A stretch of 64,000 bases of DNA from Paracoccaceae bacterium (GTDB lineage Bacteria > Pseudomonadota > Alphaproteobacteria > Rhodobacterales > Rhodobacteraceae). Location of the stretch: NCBI GenBank assembly GCA_006226775.1, contig SBGD01000099.1:1-64000 (forward strand). The letters are read 5' to 3'. The first letter of the stretch is position 1. Every line of letters starts with the position of its first letter. A program made the translations under genes and the position numbers. Of the stretch, positions 8,505-17,337 are shown one piece after another. The notes under the pieces were generated by a model that was given only the letters and a program-made list of their open reading frames with translations, was not told the DNA's origin and searched no databases.

Positions 8505-10550
8505 CTAGATATCCTTGAGCAGCCGCAGCGCGTCGTAGATCGCCGCATGGGTGTTGCGCGCGCTGACCGCGTCGCCGATCCGGTAGAGGCGAAAGCGGCC
8601 GTCGGGGTTGCTCTGCACCGCCTGCGGCCGGCCCGCGACCAGCGCCTCGTAATCCACCGCGCCGAGGTTCGAGGACTGCGGCTTGAGGTCGAAATAGAGC
8701 TCGGCCAGCGGCAGGGTGCCGTAGTTCACCACCACCTGATCGTAGAGCGTCTCGAAGCTGTGATCGCTGTAATCGGTGCCGATCCGCGCCTTGAGACGAT
8801 TGCCCTCGCGGGTCACGCCCAAGAGCCTGCGGGTCACGGTAAAGGTCACGTCCTTGTCCTGCAGCGCGCGCATGTAGGGCACGAGGTTCATGCCCATGAT
8901 GTCCGGCGCGAAGGTCCGGTCGGGCGTCATGACCTCGACGCTGGCGCCGGCCTTGGCCGCCACCTCCGCCGCCATCAGCCCGGGGTGATCGCCGCTTTCG
9001 TCGTAGATCAGCACGGTTTGCGCCGGTTTCACATCGCCGGAGATCAGGTCCCAGGCGGTGACGACATCCTCCGCTTCCTGCCCGCTCTCGAACAACTCGG
9101 TATTGGGCAGCCCGCCGGTGGCGACGATCACCACGTCGGGGTCCAGCGCGGTGACATCCCCGGCCTCGGCCCAGGTGTTGAAGTGAAAGGTCACGTCGCG
9201 GGCGGCGCATTGTGCCATGCGCCAGTCGATGATGCCGATCATCTCGCGTCGCCGCGGGTTGCGCGCGGTCAGCCGGACCTGCCCGCCGGGATCGGGCTGG
9301 GCCTCGAAGACCGTCACCGCATGGCCGCGCTCCGCCGCCACCCGCGCGGCCTCCAGCCCGCCGGGGCCGGCGCCGATGATGACGATCTTTTTTCGCTCCG
9401 CCGCGGGGGCGATCACATGCGGCATGGTCAGCTCGCGCCCGGTGGCGGGGTTGTGGATGCACAGCGCCTCGCCCCCGGCATAGATCCGGTCGAGGCAGAA
9501 GGTGGCGCCGACGCAGGGCCTGATGTCGTCCTCGCGCCCCTCGACGATCTTCTGCACGATATGCGGGTCGGCCATATGCGCCCTTGTCATGCCGACCATG
9601 TCCAGGAGCCCCGCCTGCACCGCATGGCGCGCGGTGGCGACATCGGGGATGCGCGCGGCATGGAAGGTGGGCATCCCGGTGGCGCGGCGCACTTCGCCGG
9701 CGAAGTCCAGGTGCGGCGCGCTTTTCATCCCCTGCACCGGGATCACGTCGGTCATCGCCGGATCGGTGTGGATGCGGCCGCGGATCACGTTGAGGAAATC
9801 GACCATCCCGGTGGCGGCCATGCGTTTCGAGATCTCCAGCCCCTCTTCCGGGGCGATCCCGCCTGCGGCGGCCTCGTCGGCAGTATAGCGCAGCCCGACG
9901 ATGAAATCCTCGCCGACGCGCTTGCGGATGGCGCGCAGCACCTCGAGCGGCAGTTTCAGCCGGCTGTCGAGGTCCTGCCCGCCGTAGGGCCCGTCGAGAT
10001 CGTTGGTCAATGGCGACCAGAACTGGTCGAGCAGGTGGCCGTAGACCTGCAATTCGATGCCGTCCATGCCGCCTTGCTTCATCCGCTCGGCGGCATCGGT
10101 GAAATCGGCGATGATGCGGGCGATGTCCCAATCTTCGGCCAGTTTCGGAAAGGCCCGGTGCGCCGGTTCGCGGTGCTTGGACGACGAGACCGAGGGCAGC
10201 CAGTCGCCCTTGGCCCAGCCGGTGCGGCGGCCCAGGTGGGTGAGCTGGATCATCACCGCGCAGCCATGGTCGTGGCAGGCGTCGGTCAACTGCCGGATCC
10301 AGGGCACCACCTCGTCGCGGTAGGCGAGGATATTGTTGAACACCGGCGGGCTGTCGCGCGACACCGCTGCCGATCCGGCGGTCATCGCCAGCGCCACACC
10401 TGCCTTTGCGCGCTCGGCGTGATAGGCGGCATAACGCTCCTTGGGCATGCCGTCCTCGGGATAGGCGGGCTCATGCGCGGTGGTCATGATCCGGTTGCGC
10501 AGGGTCAGGTGCTTGAGCTGGTAGGGCTGGAGTAGCGGGTCGCTGGACAT
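8505..10550 (-). CDS. NADH:flavin oxidoreductase / N-demethylase-type enzyme (DgcA or N-methylproline demethylase family)
   Basis: 681 residues with the three-part plan of trimethylamine dehydrogenase and 2,4-dienoyl-CoA reductase: an FMN TIM barrel (1-340), a cluster loop, and an FAD/NAD(P) domain with IIGAGPGGLEAA at 391-402. The cluster loop reads C346, A349, C352, C364; trimethylamine dehydrogenase has Cys at the second position, so one of four ligands is missing. Closest resemblance is to DgcA-type dimethylglycine and N-methylproline (stachydrine) demethylases; the substrate is not certain. A divergent TetR gene lies 113 bases away and probably regulates it. Confidence 0.8.
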   Translation of the reverse strand: MSSDPLLQPYQLKHLTLRNRIMTTAHEPAYPEDGMPKERYAAYHAERAKAGVALAMTAGSAAVSRDSPPVFNNILAYRDEVVPWIRQLTDACHDHGCAVMIQLTHLGRRTGWAKGDWLPSVSSSKHREPAHRAFPKLAEDWDIARIIADFTDAAERMKQGGMDGIELQVYGHLLDQFWSPLTNDLDGPYGGQDLDSRLKLPLEVLRAIRKRVGEDFIVGLRYTADEAAAGGIAPEEGLEISKRMAATGMVDFLNVIRGRIHTDPAMTDVIPVQGMKSAPHLDFAGEVRRATGMPTFHAARIPDVATARHAVQAGLLDMVGMTRAHMADPHIVQKIVEGREDDIRPCVGATFCLDRIYAGGEALCIHNPATGRELTMPHVIAPAAERKKIVIIGAGPGGLEAARVAAERGHAVTVFEAQPDPGGQVRLTARNPRRREMIGIIDWRMAQCAARDVTFHFNTWAEAGDVTALDPDVVIVATGGLPNTELFESGQEAEDVVTAWDLISGDVKPAQTVLIYDESGDHPGLMAAEVAAKAGASVEVMTPDRTFAPDIMGMNLVPYMRALQDKDVTFTVTRRLLGVTREGNRLKARIGTDYSDHSFETLYDQVVVNYGTLPLAELYFDLKPQSSNLGAVDYEALVAGRPQAVQSNPDGRFRLYRIGDAVSARNTHAAIYDALRLLKDI

Positions 10551-10663
10551 CGGGGACTCCCTCGGTATGGCGAAAGGATTCCAGAAATGTGCAGACCCGT
10601 CAAGTTTTCGTTCAGCCGCGTGGATTTCATTGCCTGGCGGTCCGGATCGGGCTAATCAGGGCC

Positions 10664-11305
10664 ATGACCCGGGCAAGCGACAGACAGGACGACAGGGACA
10701 GCGGCTGGCGCGGCTCGCGCGGGGTCTGGCTGGATGCGGCGCAGGCGGCCTTCATCGACAGCGGGCTGGACGCGGTCAAGATCCTGCCGCTGGCCGAGGG
10801 GCTGGGCCTGTCGCGGACCAGTTTCTACTGGTTCTTCAAGGACCGCGCGGCGCTGCTCGACGCGCTGCTGGAGCGTTGGGAGGCGATGAACACCGGCTCG
10901 CTGGTGGCCGCGGCCGAGGCCTATGCCGAGACCGTCACCGAAGCCACGCTGAACGTCACCGCGGTCTTCCTCGACCCGGCGCGGTTCGAGCCGCGCTTCG
11001 ACCTGGCGGTGCGCGGCTGGGCGCATCGCGCCGATGCCGTGGCGGCGCGGGTCAATACCGCCGACGAAACGCGGCTCGCGGCGATCCGCGCCATGTTCGC
11101 CCGCTACGGCTATGACCCGGCCGAGGCGGATGTGCGGGCGCGCACGGTCTACCTGGTGCAGATCGGCTATATCTCGATGCAGGTGCAGGAGACTTTGGCC
11201 CTGCGCATGACGCGCATCCCGGCCTATGTGCAGACCTTCACCGGCTGGCTGCCGACCGAGGCCGAGATGCGCCGCTTCCAGGCGCAGGTAGGGTTTCGGG
11301 AGTAG
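10664..11305 (+). CDS. TetR-family transcriptional regulator
   Basis: 213 residues from the ATG at 10664. The N-terminal helix-turn-helix is clear: KILPLAEGLGLSRTSFYWFFKDRAALLDAL at about residues 38-67. The C-terminal ligand domain is helical and not assigned to a ligand class. The frame is open upstream, but homology starts near this ATG. It is divergent from the demethylase-type oxidoreductase, the usual arrangement for a local repressor of the neighbouring gene. Confidence 0.9.
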   Translation: MTRASDRQDDRDSGWRGSRGVWLDAAQAAFIDSGLDAVKILPLAEGLGLSRTSFYWFFKDRAALLDALLERWEAMNTGSLVAAAEAYAETVTEATLNVTAVFLDPARFEPRFDLAVRGWAHRADAVAARVNTADETRLAAIRAMFARYGYDPAEADVRARTVYLVQIGYISMQVQETLALRMTRIPAYVQTFTGWLPTEAEMRRFQAQVGFRE

Positions 11306-11331
11306 GGGGGCGATGGCCGTCGGCAGCAGAC

Positions 11332-11403
11332 CGTCATCCCGGGCTTGACCCGGGATCTCCTGCCCCCTGCCCCCGGAGATCCCGGGTCAAGCCCGGGATG
11401 ACG
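11332..11403. repeat. Long perfect inverted repeat (29-bp arms, 14-base loop)
   Basis: The left arm at 11332-11360 and right arm at 11375-11403 are exact reverse complements over 29 bases; the core is CCCGGGCTTGACCCGGGAT. The loop is C-rich. It lies between the convergent TetR and GntR genes and could terminate both. Related half-motifs (CCGGGATGAC) recur just after it at about 11440. Similar CCCGGG-TCAAG-CCCGGG palindromes are dispersed in alphaproteobacterial genomes. Confidence 0.85.
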
Positions 11404-11487
11404 GCGCGTAGGGGGGATGACGAAGCGCCGGGAAGACGGCGCCCGGGATGACCTCGCGCGCCATGAACCGCCAGTCGCCAGGCGCCT

Positions 11488-12195
11488 TCAGACCCGTTTC
11501 ACCATCTCCAGCGTCCGCGACAGGTGATTGCGCATGGCGCCGCGGGCGGTATCGGGCTCGCGCGCCTCGATCGCGCGGACGATGGCCCGGTGCTCGTCGA
11601 TGGCGTGGCGCGCTGCCGCGGCGTCGCCGCGTTTCCCGGGCAGCGAGACGCGCATCCGGGGGATCAGCAGCGGGCCGAGATAGTCGAGCAGATCCAGCAG
11701 GTAGGGGTTGCCGCTGGCCTCGGCGATGCTGCGATGGAACCGGAAATCCGCCTGGCCGGCGCCTTCGCCCTGCGTGGCGGCGGCCTCGTAGGCATCGGCG
11801 GCGGCGCGGATCGCGCCCAGGTGCGCCGCATCGTGGCGCTCGGCGGCAAAGCCCGCGCCGACCGATTCCAGCCCCAGCCGCATCTCGAGGATCGACACCA
11901 CGTCGGCCAGGGTTTCATGCGCCGGCAGCTCGAACCCGTGTTCGCGCGCCGGGGCCTGGGCGACCACATGGCTTCCGTCGGCGCGCTGCGTCAGCACGCC
12001 CTTGTCGGTCATCTGCTCCAGCGCCCGGTCGATCACCGAGGTCGAGGTGACGAATTCCGCCGCCAGCGCCTCGCGCGTGCCCGGCGACGCGCCCGGCTTC
12101 AGGTCGCCGCCGGCGATCCGGTCGCTCAGCGTATGGGCCACCTGGTCGGCGATCTTCTGCAGCCACAGGGTCCGGCGAGAGGTTGCGGGTCGCAT
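11488..12195 (-). CDS. GntR-family regulator with FCD ligand domain
   Basis: 235 residues. A winged helix (about 15-80, REALAAEFVTSTSVIDRALEQM) precedes an all-helical FCD domain (about 95-225) with the metal-site-type positions expected of FadR-like proteins, including the FRFHRSIAEASGN segment. The ATG is one base after the stop of the DUF475 gene upstream on the same strand, so the two are co-translated. A CTGGTATACTAG palindrome before the operon is a plausible autoregulatory site. Confidence 0.9.
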   Translation of the reverse strand: MRPATSRRTLWLQKIADQVAHTLSDRIAGGDLKPGASPGTREALAAEFVTSTSVIDRALEQMTDKGVLTQRADGSHVVAQAPAREHGFELPAHETLADVVSILEMRLGLESVGAGFAAERHDAAHLGAIRAAADAYEAAATQGEGAGQADFRFHRSIAEASGNPYLLDLLDYLGPLLIPRMRVSLPGKRGDAAAARHAIDEHRAIVRAIEAREPDTARGAMRNHLSRTLEMVKRV

Positions 12196-12196
12196 G

Positions 12197-13237
12197 TCAG
12201 TGCCCTCCGGCTTGGCGTTCGTAGCGGATCGAGGCGACCAGCGAGAGACCGATCAGGCAGGCGCCCAGCAGCCCGGTGATGACCTCGGGAATATGCGCCA
12301 GCGACTGGATGAACATGATGATCGACAGCACCAGCACCGAGTAGAAGGCGCCGTGTTCGAGGTAGCGGAACTGCGCCAGCGTCTTGCGCTCGACCAGCAT
12401 CAGCGTCATCGAGCGGACGTACATCGCGCCGATGCCCAGGCCGATGGCGATCAGGAACAGGTTCTGGGTCAGCGCGAAGGCGCCGATCACCCCGTCGAAA
12501 CTGAAGCTCGCGTCCAGCACCTCGAGGTAGAGAAAGGCGCCCAGCCCGCCCTGCGCCGCTGTCCGCGTCGCCTCTTCCTGGCTGTCCAGCACATGGCCGA
12601 TCAACTCGACCGCGAGGAAAGTCACCAGCCCGCAGACCGAGGCAAAGAGGAACTCCGCCCCCTGGTCGTCGGGCAGCGTCACGGTAAAGCCCAGCGCAAT
12701 CAGCAGCACCAGCGCCACCTCGAGCCCCTTGACCGAGGCCCATTCGCGCAGCCGCGATTCGACGATGCGCAGCCAGTCGACTTCCTTTTCCGCATCCATG
12801 AAATAGTTCAGCGCCACCATCATCAGGAAGGTGCCGCCAAAGGCCGAGATCGACAGATGCGCGCCGTCCATGATGCGGGCGTATTCCTGCGGCTCGCGGG
12901 CGGCCAGCAGTATGGCCTCGAAGGGCCCGATCCGGGCGGCGATCACCACCACCAGCAGCGGAAAGACGATCCGCATCCCGAAGACCGCGATCAGGATCCC
13001 CCAGGTGAGGAAACGGTGCTGCCAGAGCGGGGTCATGTCCTTGAGCTTGTTGGCATTGACGATGGCATTGTCGAAGCTGAGCGAGATCTCGAGCACCGCC
13101 AGCACGGCGCCGATCATCAGGAACGACAGCGCGCCGCCGATCGTGCCGGTGGTCTGCCAGCCCAGCCACCAGGACAGGACCAGTCCCAGAACGGTGATGA
13201 TCAGCGGCCATTTGAAAGAGGTCAGAAGCAGGTTCAT
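12197..13237 (-). CDS. DUF475 / TerC-like integral membrane protein
   Basis: 346 residues with about nine hydrophobic segments. The intramembrane acidic motifs typical of TerC relatives are present twice: LEISLSFDNAIVNANKL (about 49-65) and LEVLDASFSFDGVIGA (about 239-254). Family members are inner-membrane proteins linked to metal or tellurite handling; the transported species here is unknown. It is the first gene of a two-gene operon with a GntR regulator. Confidence 0.85.
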   Translation of the reverse strand: MNLLLTSFKWPLIITVLGLVLSWWLGWQTTGTIGGALSFLMIGAVLAVLEISLSFDNAIVNANKLKDMTPLWQHRFLTWGILIAVFGMRIVFPLLVVVIAARIGPFEAILLAAREPQEYARIMDGAHLSISAFGGTFLMMVALNYFMDAEKEVDWLRIVESRLREWASVKGLEVALVLLIALGFTVTLPDDQGAEFLFASVCGLVTFLAVELIGHVLDSQEEATRTAAQGGLGAFLYLEVLDASFSFDGVIGAFALTQNLFLIAIGLGIGAMYVRSMTLMLVERKTLAQFRYLEHGAFYSVLVLSIIMFIQSLAHIPEVITGLLGACLIGLSLVASIRYERQAGGH

Positions 13238-13309
13238 GCGGGGATACGCCTTGTTCCGGAACCAGGGGTCATGTCACTGCACCCCGTCGCAACCGGATGC
13301 CGCCCTTAT

Positions 13310-13321
13310 CTGGTATACTAG
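13310..13321. promoter_or_regulatory. Palindromic GntR-type operator candidate
   Basis: CTGGTATACTAG is an imperfect palindrome with a GTATAC core, resembling the TNGTATACNA operators of FadR-subfamily GntR proteins. It is about 75 bases upstream of the DUF475 start, whose operon encodes such a regulator, and about 50 bases after the stop of the aminotransferase gene. Confidence 0.5.
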
Positions 13322-13372
13322 TCCGCCAATTACCACCCCCCGATGAAAATAAATCTGCCGCGTCGCCGGAGT

Positions 13373-14737
13373 TCAGTCTCCGCCGGATGCCGCCGAAAGT
13401 CCAGCATCCAGCGAGGCCAGCATGGTCTCGACATGGCCCTCCTTGACCACCAGCGGCGGCGACAGGATGATGTTGGGCCCCGACACCCGGATCATCGTGC
13501 CGGTTTCATAGGCGACGCGGTGCACCGTGCCGATGGTCTTCTTGTCGACCGGCGTCTTGCCCGCCCGGTCCGAGACCAGTTCCAGCGCGCACATCAGCCC
13601 GTGCCCGCCGCGCAGGTCGCCGATCAGCGGGTGTTTGTCCTGCAAGGCCTGCAACCCGGCGAACATCTGCGCACCGCGCGCCGCGGCATTGTCCTTGACC
13701 TGCAGCCGCGCGGTTTCCCTCAGGCAGGCAATCGCCGCCGCCGCGCCCACCGGGTGGCCGGAATAGGTATAGCCCGAGCCGATCGCCGCCTTGCCGCTGG
13801 TATCGCCCTCGAAGACCTCGGCCACGTGATCGGCGATCATCACCGCGCCGAAGGGGAAATAGCCGTTGGTGATCGCCTTGGCGGTGCAGGCCATGTCGGG
13901 CTGCACGCCCCAGTGACGGCAGCCGGTCCAGCTTCCGGTGCGGCCGAAGGCGGTGATCACCTCGTCGGCGATCAGCAGGATGCCGTGTTTCGAGCAGATC
14001 TCGCGCACGCCGGGCATGAAGCTCTCATGCGGCGGGATCACCCCGCCCGCGCCCAGCACCGGCTCCATGATGAAGGCGGCAATCGTAGCCGGATCCTGGA
14101 ACCTGATCTCGTCCTCCAGCGCGGCGAGGCAAAGCTGCGCCAGCCGCGCGGGGTCAGTCTCGTTGAACGGGTTGCGATAGGGATAGGGCGCGGGAATGTG
14201 GTGGCAGCCGGGCATCAGCGGCTCGTACTGCGTGCGGAAATTGGCATTGCCGTTGACCGAGGCGGCCAGGGTATGGGTGCCGTGATAGCCCTTCTTCAGG
14301 CTGAGGAACTTCACCCGCCCGGCCTCGCCGCGGATCTTGTGGTACTGCCGCGCCAGCCGCAGCGCGACCTCCACCGAATCCGACCCGCCCGAGGTGAAGA
14401 ACGCCCGGCTCAGCCCGTCGGGTTCAAAGAAGTCGCGCAGCATCTCGGCCAGTTCGATGACGTTGTCGTTCGAGGTGCCGCGGAAGATCGAGTAATAGGG
14501 CAGGCGGTCCAGCTGCGCCCGGATCGCCTGTTTCACCGGATCGCAGGAATAGCCGAGGTTGACGTTCCACAGGCCGCCCACCGCATCGACCGTGCGATGG
14601 CCGTCGACATCGATGATCTCGACGCCCTCGGCCTCGACGATGATGTCGGGCGGGTTGGCCAGGCTGTCGGCCGGATGGCTCATCGGGTGCCACAGGTGCT
14701 TGGCGTTATGCGCTTTCAGGAAGTTGGCGTCTTTCAT
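13373..14737 (-). CDS. Class III (omega) aminotransferase
   Basis: 454 residues, PLP-dependent. Fold-type I class III features are visible: the SGGSDSVEVALRLAR phosphate-binding turn (about 116-130), LIADEVITAFGRTG with the cofactor-binding Asp (about 255-268), and the Schiff-base Lys in TAKAITNGYFPFGAV (about 285-299). This group uses pyruvate or another keto acid with an omega-amino acid, polyamine or beta-amino acid donor; the donor here is unknown. It follows an IclR gene by 11 bases on the same strand, so it is probably under that regulator. Confidence 0.88.
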   Translation of the reverse strand: MKDANFLKAHNAKHLWHPMSHPADSLANPPDIIVEAEGVEIIDVDGHRTVDAVGGLWNVNLGYSCDPVKQAIRAQLDRLPYYSIFRGTSNDNVIELAEMLRDFFEPDGLSRAFFTSGGSDSVEVALRLARQYHKIRGEAGRVKFLSLKKGYHGTHTLAASVNGNANFRTQYEPLMPGCHHIPAPYPYRNPFNETDPARLAQLCLAALEDEIRFQDPATIAAFIMEPVLGAGGVIPPHESFMPGVREICSKHGILLIADEVITAFGRTGSWTGCRHWGVQPDMACTAKAITNGYFPFGAVMIADHVAEVFEGDTSGKAAIGSGYTYSGHPVGAAAAIACLRETARLQVKDNAAARGAQMFAGLQALQDKHPLIGDLRGGHGLMCALELVSDRAGKTPVDKKTIGTVHRVAYETGTMIRVSGPNIILSPPLVVKEGHVETMLASLDAGLSAASGGD

Positions 14738-14748
14738 GGCATCCTCTT

Positions 14749-15507
14749 TCAGGTCGTCGGAAAGGCCCCGCCCAGCGACAGCGTGGCCTGGCGGGCCGCG
14801 GCGATCAGGTGGTCCCGGATCGCCGCGCGTTTTTCGGGGGTCGCGCGTACCGAAGGCACCGCGACCGAGAGCGCGCCCATCGCCTCGCCCCGGGCGTCGA
14901 AGATCGGCGCGCCCTGGGACGAAACCTCGCGGTCGAAGGCCTGGTCCAACCGGCTGATGCCCTCGTCGCGGGTGCGGGCGATGGCGGCGCGCAGCCGGTC
15001 GGGATCGGTCGGCGTGTCGGGCGTATAGGGCGTCAGGCGCCCGGCCAGCACCGCGGCGCGCAGATCGGGCGGGCCGAAGGCCAGCACCGCCAGCCCCGAG
15101 GAGGTGGCATGCAGCGGCAGCATCTCGGACTGGTCGAAGGAGACCTGGGTGCCGTGCCGACGCGGATCGAAGGCGCAGACCGGCGAGAGCATGGCGCCCT
15201 GCAGCATCGAGGCATGGGCCAGCTCGCCGGTGGCCTGCGCCAGGTCGGTCACGATGGGCCGCACCACCGCGCGCATCGGCAACGCCGCCTCGCGCACCGC
15301 CGAGAGCCGCAGGAGCGCCGGGCCCAGCCGATAGGCCCGCGATTCGGGGTTCTGTTCGAGGAAACCATTGGCCTCGAGTTCCACCAGGTGCCGGTGGACC
15401 GTCGCCTTGTCGCGCCCGCTGAGCCGGACGAATTCGCTCAGCCCGATATGCGCCCGGCTGGCGGAAAAGAAGTTCAGCAATTCAAGGGCTTTGGTAATCG
15501 TTCCCAT
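14749..15507 (-). CDS. IclR-family transcriptional regulator
   Basis: 252 residues from the ATG at 15507 (MGTITKALELLNFF). The N-terminal winged helix covers about residues 4-65, with SEFVRLSGRDKATVHRHLVEL as recognition region; the rest is the GAF-like IclR effector domain. It heads an operon with the aminotransferase and is divergent from the tct transporter genes. An array of AACC/GGTT half-sites lies between them. Confidence 0.92.
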   Translation of the reverse strand: MGTITKALELLNFFSASRAHIGLSEFVRLSGRDKATVHRHLVELEANGFLEQNPESRAYRLGPALLRLSAVREAALPMRAVVRPIVTDLAQATGELAHASMLQGAMLSPVCAFDPRRHGTQVSFDQSEMLPLHATSSGLAVLAFGPPDLRAAVLAGRLTPYTPDTPTDPDRLRAAIARTRDEGISRLDQAFDREVSSQGAPIFDARGEAMGALSVAVPSVRATPEKRAAIRDHLIAAARQATLSLGGAFPTT

Positions 15508-15595
15508 GGCACTTTCATCGAGGCTTGCCGCGCGGGGCGCCCGCCGGTGCAAGAGAATGATTGACAGAAAAACCCAAGATTGGCAATAATAATGT

Positions 15596-15619
15596 AACCA
15601 ATGGTTCATATACTGAACC
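15596..15619. promoter_or_regulatory. Overlapping inverted repeats between iclR and the tct operon
   Basis: Three half-sites lie in phase: AACC (15596-15599), GGTTCA (15603-15608) and TGAACC (15614-15619). GGTTCA-N5-TGAACC is a perfect palindrome and AACC-N3-GGTT overlaps it. The position in the divergent iclR/tctC gap fits an operator for that IclR protein. Confidence 0.5.
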
Positions 15620-15693
15620 TCCATTGCGACAACAAGACCGATAAAAAGCAAGACAAACAGCGATCCGACGCGCCAACCCGACAGGAGACTTTC

Positions 15694-16644
15694 GTGAAAC
15701 AACTGCTCAGCTCTGCCGCCGCCCTGATGGCGCTGGCGCTTCCCCTGGCCGCCCCGACCCTGGCGCTTGCCGAATACCCCGAGAAACCGGTGGAGTTCGT
15801 CGTGCCCTGGCCGCCGGGCGACCTCGAGGATGTGCTGACCCGGATGATCGCCGAGGATTTCCAGAACGCCTATGGCGTGCCTGCCGCGGTGGTGAACCGC
15901 CCCGGCGGCGGTGGCGGGCCCTTCCCCGGTGCGGTCTCGGTCGCCAATGCGCCGGCCGATGGCTATACGGTCGGATCCTTCCTGATCGCCATTCCCACCG
16001 TCGGCCCGCAACTGGGCATCCCCGAGCTCGACCCCGACCCGTTCGAGCCCTTGGGCAACTTCCTGACCTATCCTTTCGTCATCGCCACCGGCGCCGATGC
16101 GCCCTATGACGACATGGCCGGGCTTGCCGCCCATGCCCGGGACAACGACGTGGTGCTCGGCCATTTCGGCGCGCCCTTGGTGCCGACCCAGGTGACCAAG
16201 GCGCTGGCGAAGGAGATGGGCTTTGCCTATGCTTCGGACGCCGCTTTCGACGCGCTGGATTGCAACACCCTGGCCTCGGGCGACGTGGATGTCATCAACA
16301 CCACGCTGCAACTGATCCTGCCCTGCCTCGACACCGTCAAGGTGCTGGCCTCGATCGGCGGCGCGCGTATTCCGCTGACCCCCGATACCCCCACCGTGGC
16401 GGAACTGGCGCCGGATCTCGATGTCTCGCTCTGGAACGGGCTGTTCGTGCGCAAGGACACCCCGCAGGAGGCGCGGGACAAGATCATCGCCGTTGCCCGC
16501 GAGACGGTGATGTCCGAGCGTGCGCAAAACCTCGCCGCCGAGACCGGCGCGCTGGTCTATTGGCAGGACGCCGAGGCGGTGAAGGCGCAGATCGCCAAGG
16601 ATATCGAGACCCTGGGCAAGATCGAAACCATGCTCAGCCAGTAA
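15694..16644 (+). CDS. Tripartite tricarboxylate transporter substrate-binding protein (TctC/Bug family)
   Basis: 316 residues from a GTG start at 15694, chosen because an AGGAG Shine-Dalgarno lies 8 bases upstream and the codons that follow encode a classical Sec signal peptide (KQLLSSAAALMALALPLAAPTLALA). The mature protein shows Bug-family features: YPEKPVEFVVPWPPGD near its start and the RPGGGGG and ADGYTVG segments. It is periplasmic and delivers a carboxylate to the TctAB membrane proteins encoded next. The ligand is unknown. Confidence 0.9.
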   Translation: MKQLLSSAAALMALALPLAAPTLALAEYPEKPVEFVVPWPPGDLEDVLTRMIAEDFQNAYGVPAAVVNRPGGGGGPFPGAVSVANAPADGYTVGSFLIAIPTVGPQLGIPELDPDPFEPLGNFLTYPFVIATGADAPYDDMAGLAAHARDNDVVLGHFGAPLVPTQVTKALAKEMGFAYASDAAFDALDCNTLASGDVDVINTTLQLILPCLDTVKVLASIGGARIPLTPDTPTVAELAPDLDVSLWNGLFVRKDTPQEARDKIIAVARETVMSERAQNLAAETGALVYWQDAEAVKAQIAKDIETLGKIETMLSQ

Positions 16645-16784
16645 GCCGCCGGTGCGGGCGGCAGGCGGCTGCGCCTGCCGTCACGGGTTGACCGGCCCGC
16701 AGGGGCGCGGCAACCATGGCTTCGGGCCTGGCGCCGTATCTGCGTCGGTGGCGCGGGCGCAGAGCAACCGGCAAAGGCAGATCC

Positions 16785-17324
16785 ATGGTGAAATACCGGA
16801 CCTACAAGGCCCTGTTCCAGCGCAACCGCCGACCCGGCGACATCGTCTTTGCCTGGATCTTCCTCGGGTTTTCCCTGTTCCTGCTCTGGCACCTGCCAAG
16901 CCAGACCGCCGCGCCCTCGGGCGGCAAGTTCGTGGCGCAGCCGCGGTTCTGGCCCGCGGTCTCGCTGGGCGGCATGGCGTTTTTCGCCGCACTGCACCTG
17001 CTGGGCTCGATGGTGTCCGAGCGGCTGGAGGGGCGCGGGCGCGAGGTGCTGACCTGGGTCCGCGCGCTGGAGTTCGCCGCCTGGTTCATCGGTTACGCGC
17101 TGGCGGTGCCTTACCTCGGCTACCTGCCCTCGACGCTGATCGTGGTGCTGTTGATGCTGGTCCGTCTCGGCCATGCCCGCCGCGCCACGCTGGCCTGGGG
17201 CGCGGTTGCGGCGATTGCCATCGTGGTGCTGTTCCGGGCTGTGTTGCAGGTCAAGCTGCCCAGCGGCGCGATCTATGATGTGCTGCCGGACGGGCTGCGG
17301 CAGATCATGCTGATCTATCTCTGA
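16785..17324 (+). CDS. Tripartite tricarboxylate transporter small membrane subunit (TctB)
   Basis: 179 residues with four predicted membrane segments (about 20-38, 60-80, 100-118, 127-150), the size and topology of TctB. The start at 16785 is chosen from homology; its Shine-Dalgarno is weak and the open frame extends upstream. It lies between the binding-protein gene and tctA. Confidence 0.85.
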   Translation: MVKYRTYKALFQRNRRPGDIVFAWIFLGFSLFLLWHLPSQTAAPSGGKFVAQPRFWPAVSLGGMAFFAALHLLGSMVSERLEGRGREVLTWVRALEFAAWFIGYALAVPYLGYLPSTLIVVLLMLVRLGHARRATLAWGAVAAIAIVVLFRAVLQVKLPSGAIYDVLPDGLRQIMLIYL

Positions 17325-17337
17325 CGGAGGCCGACAC

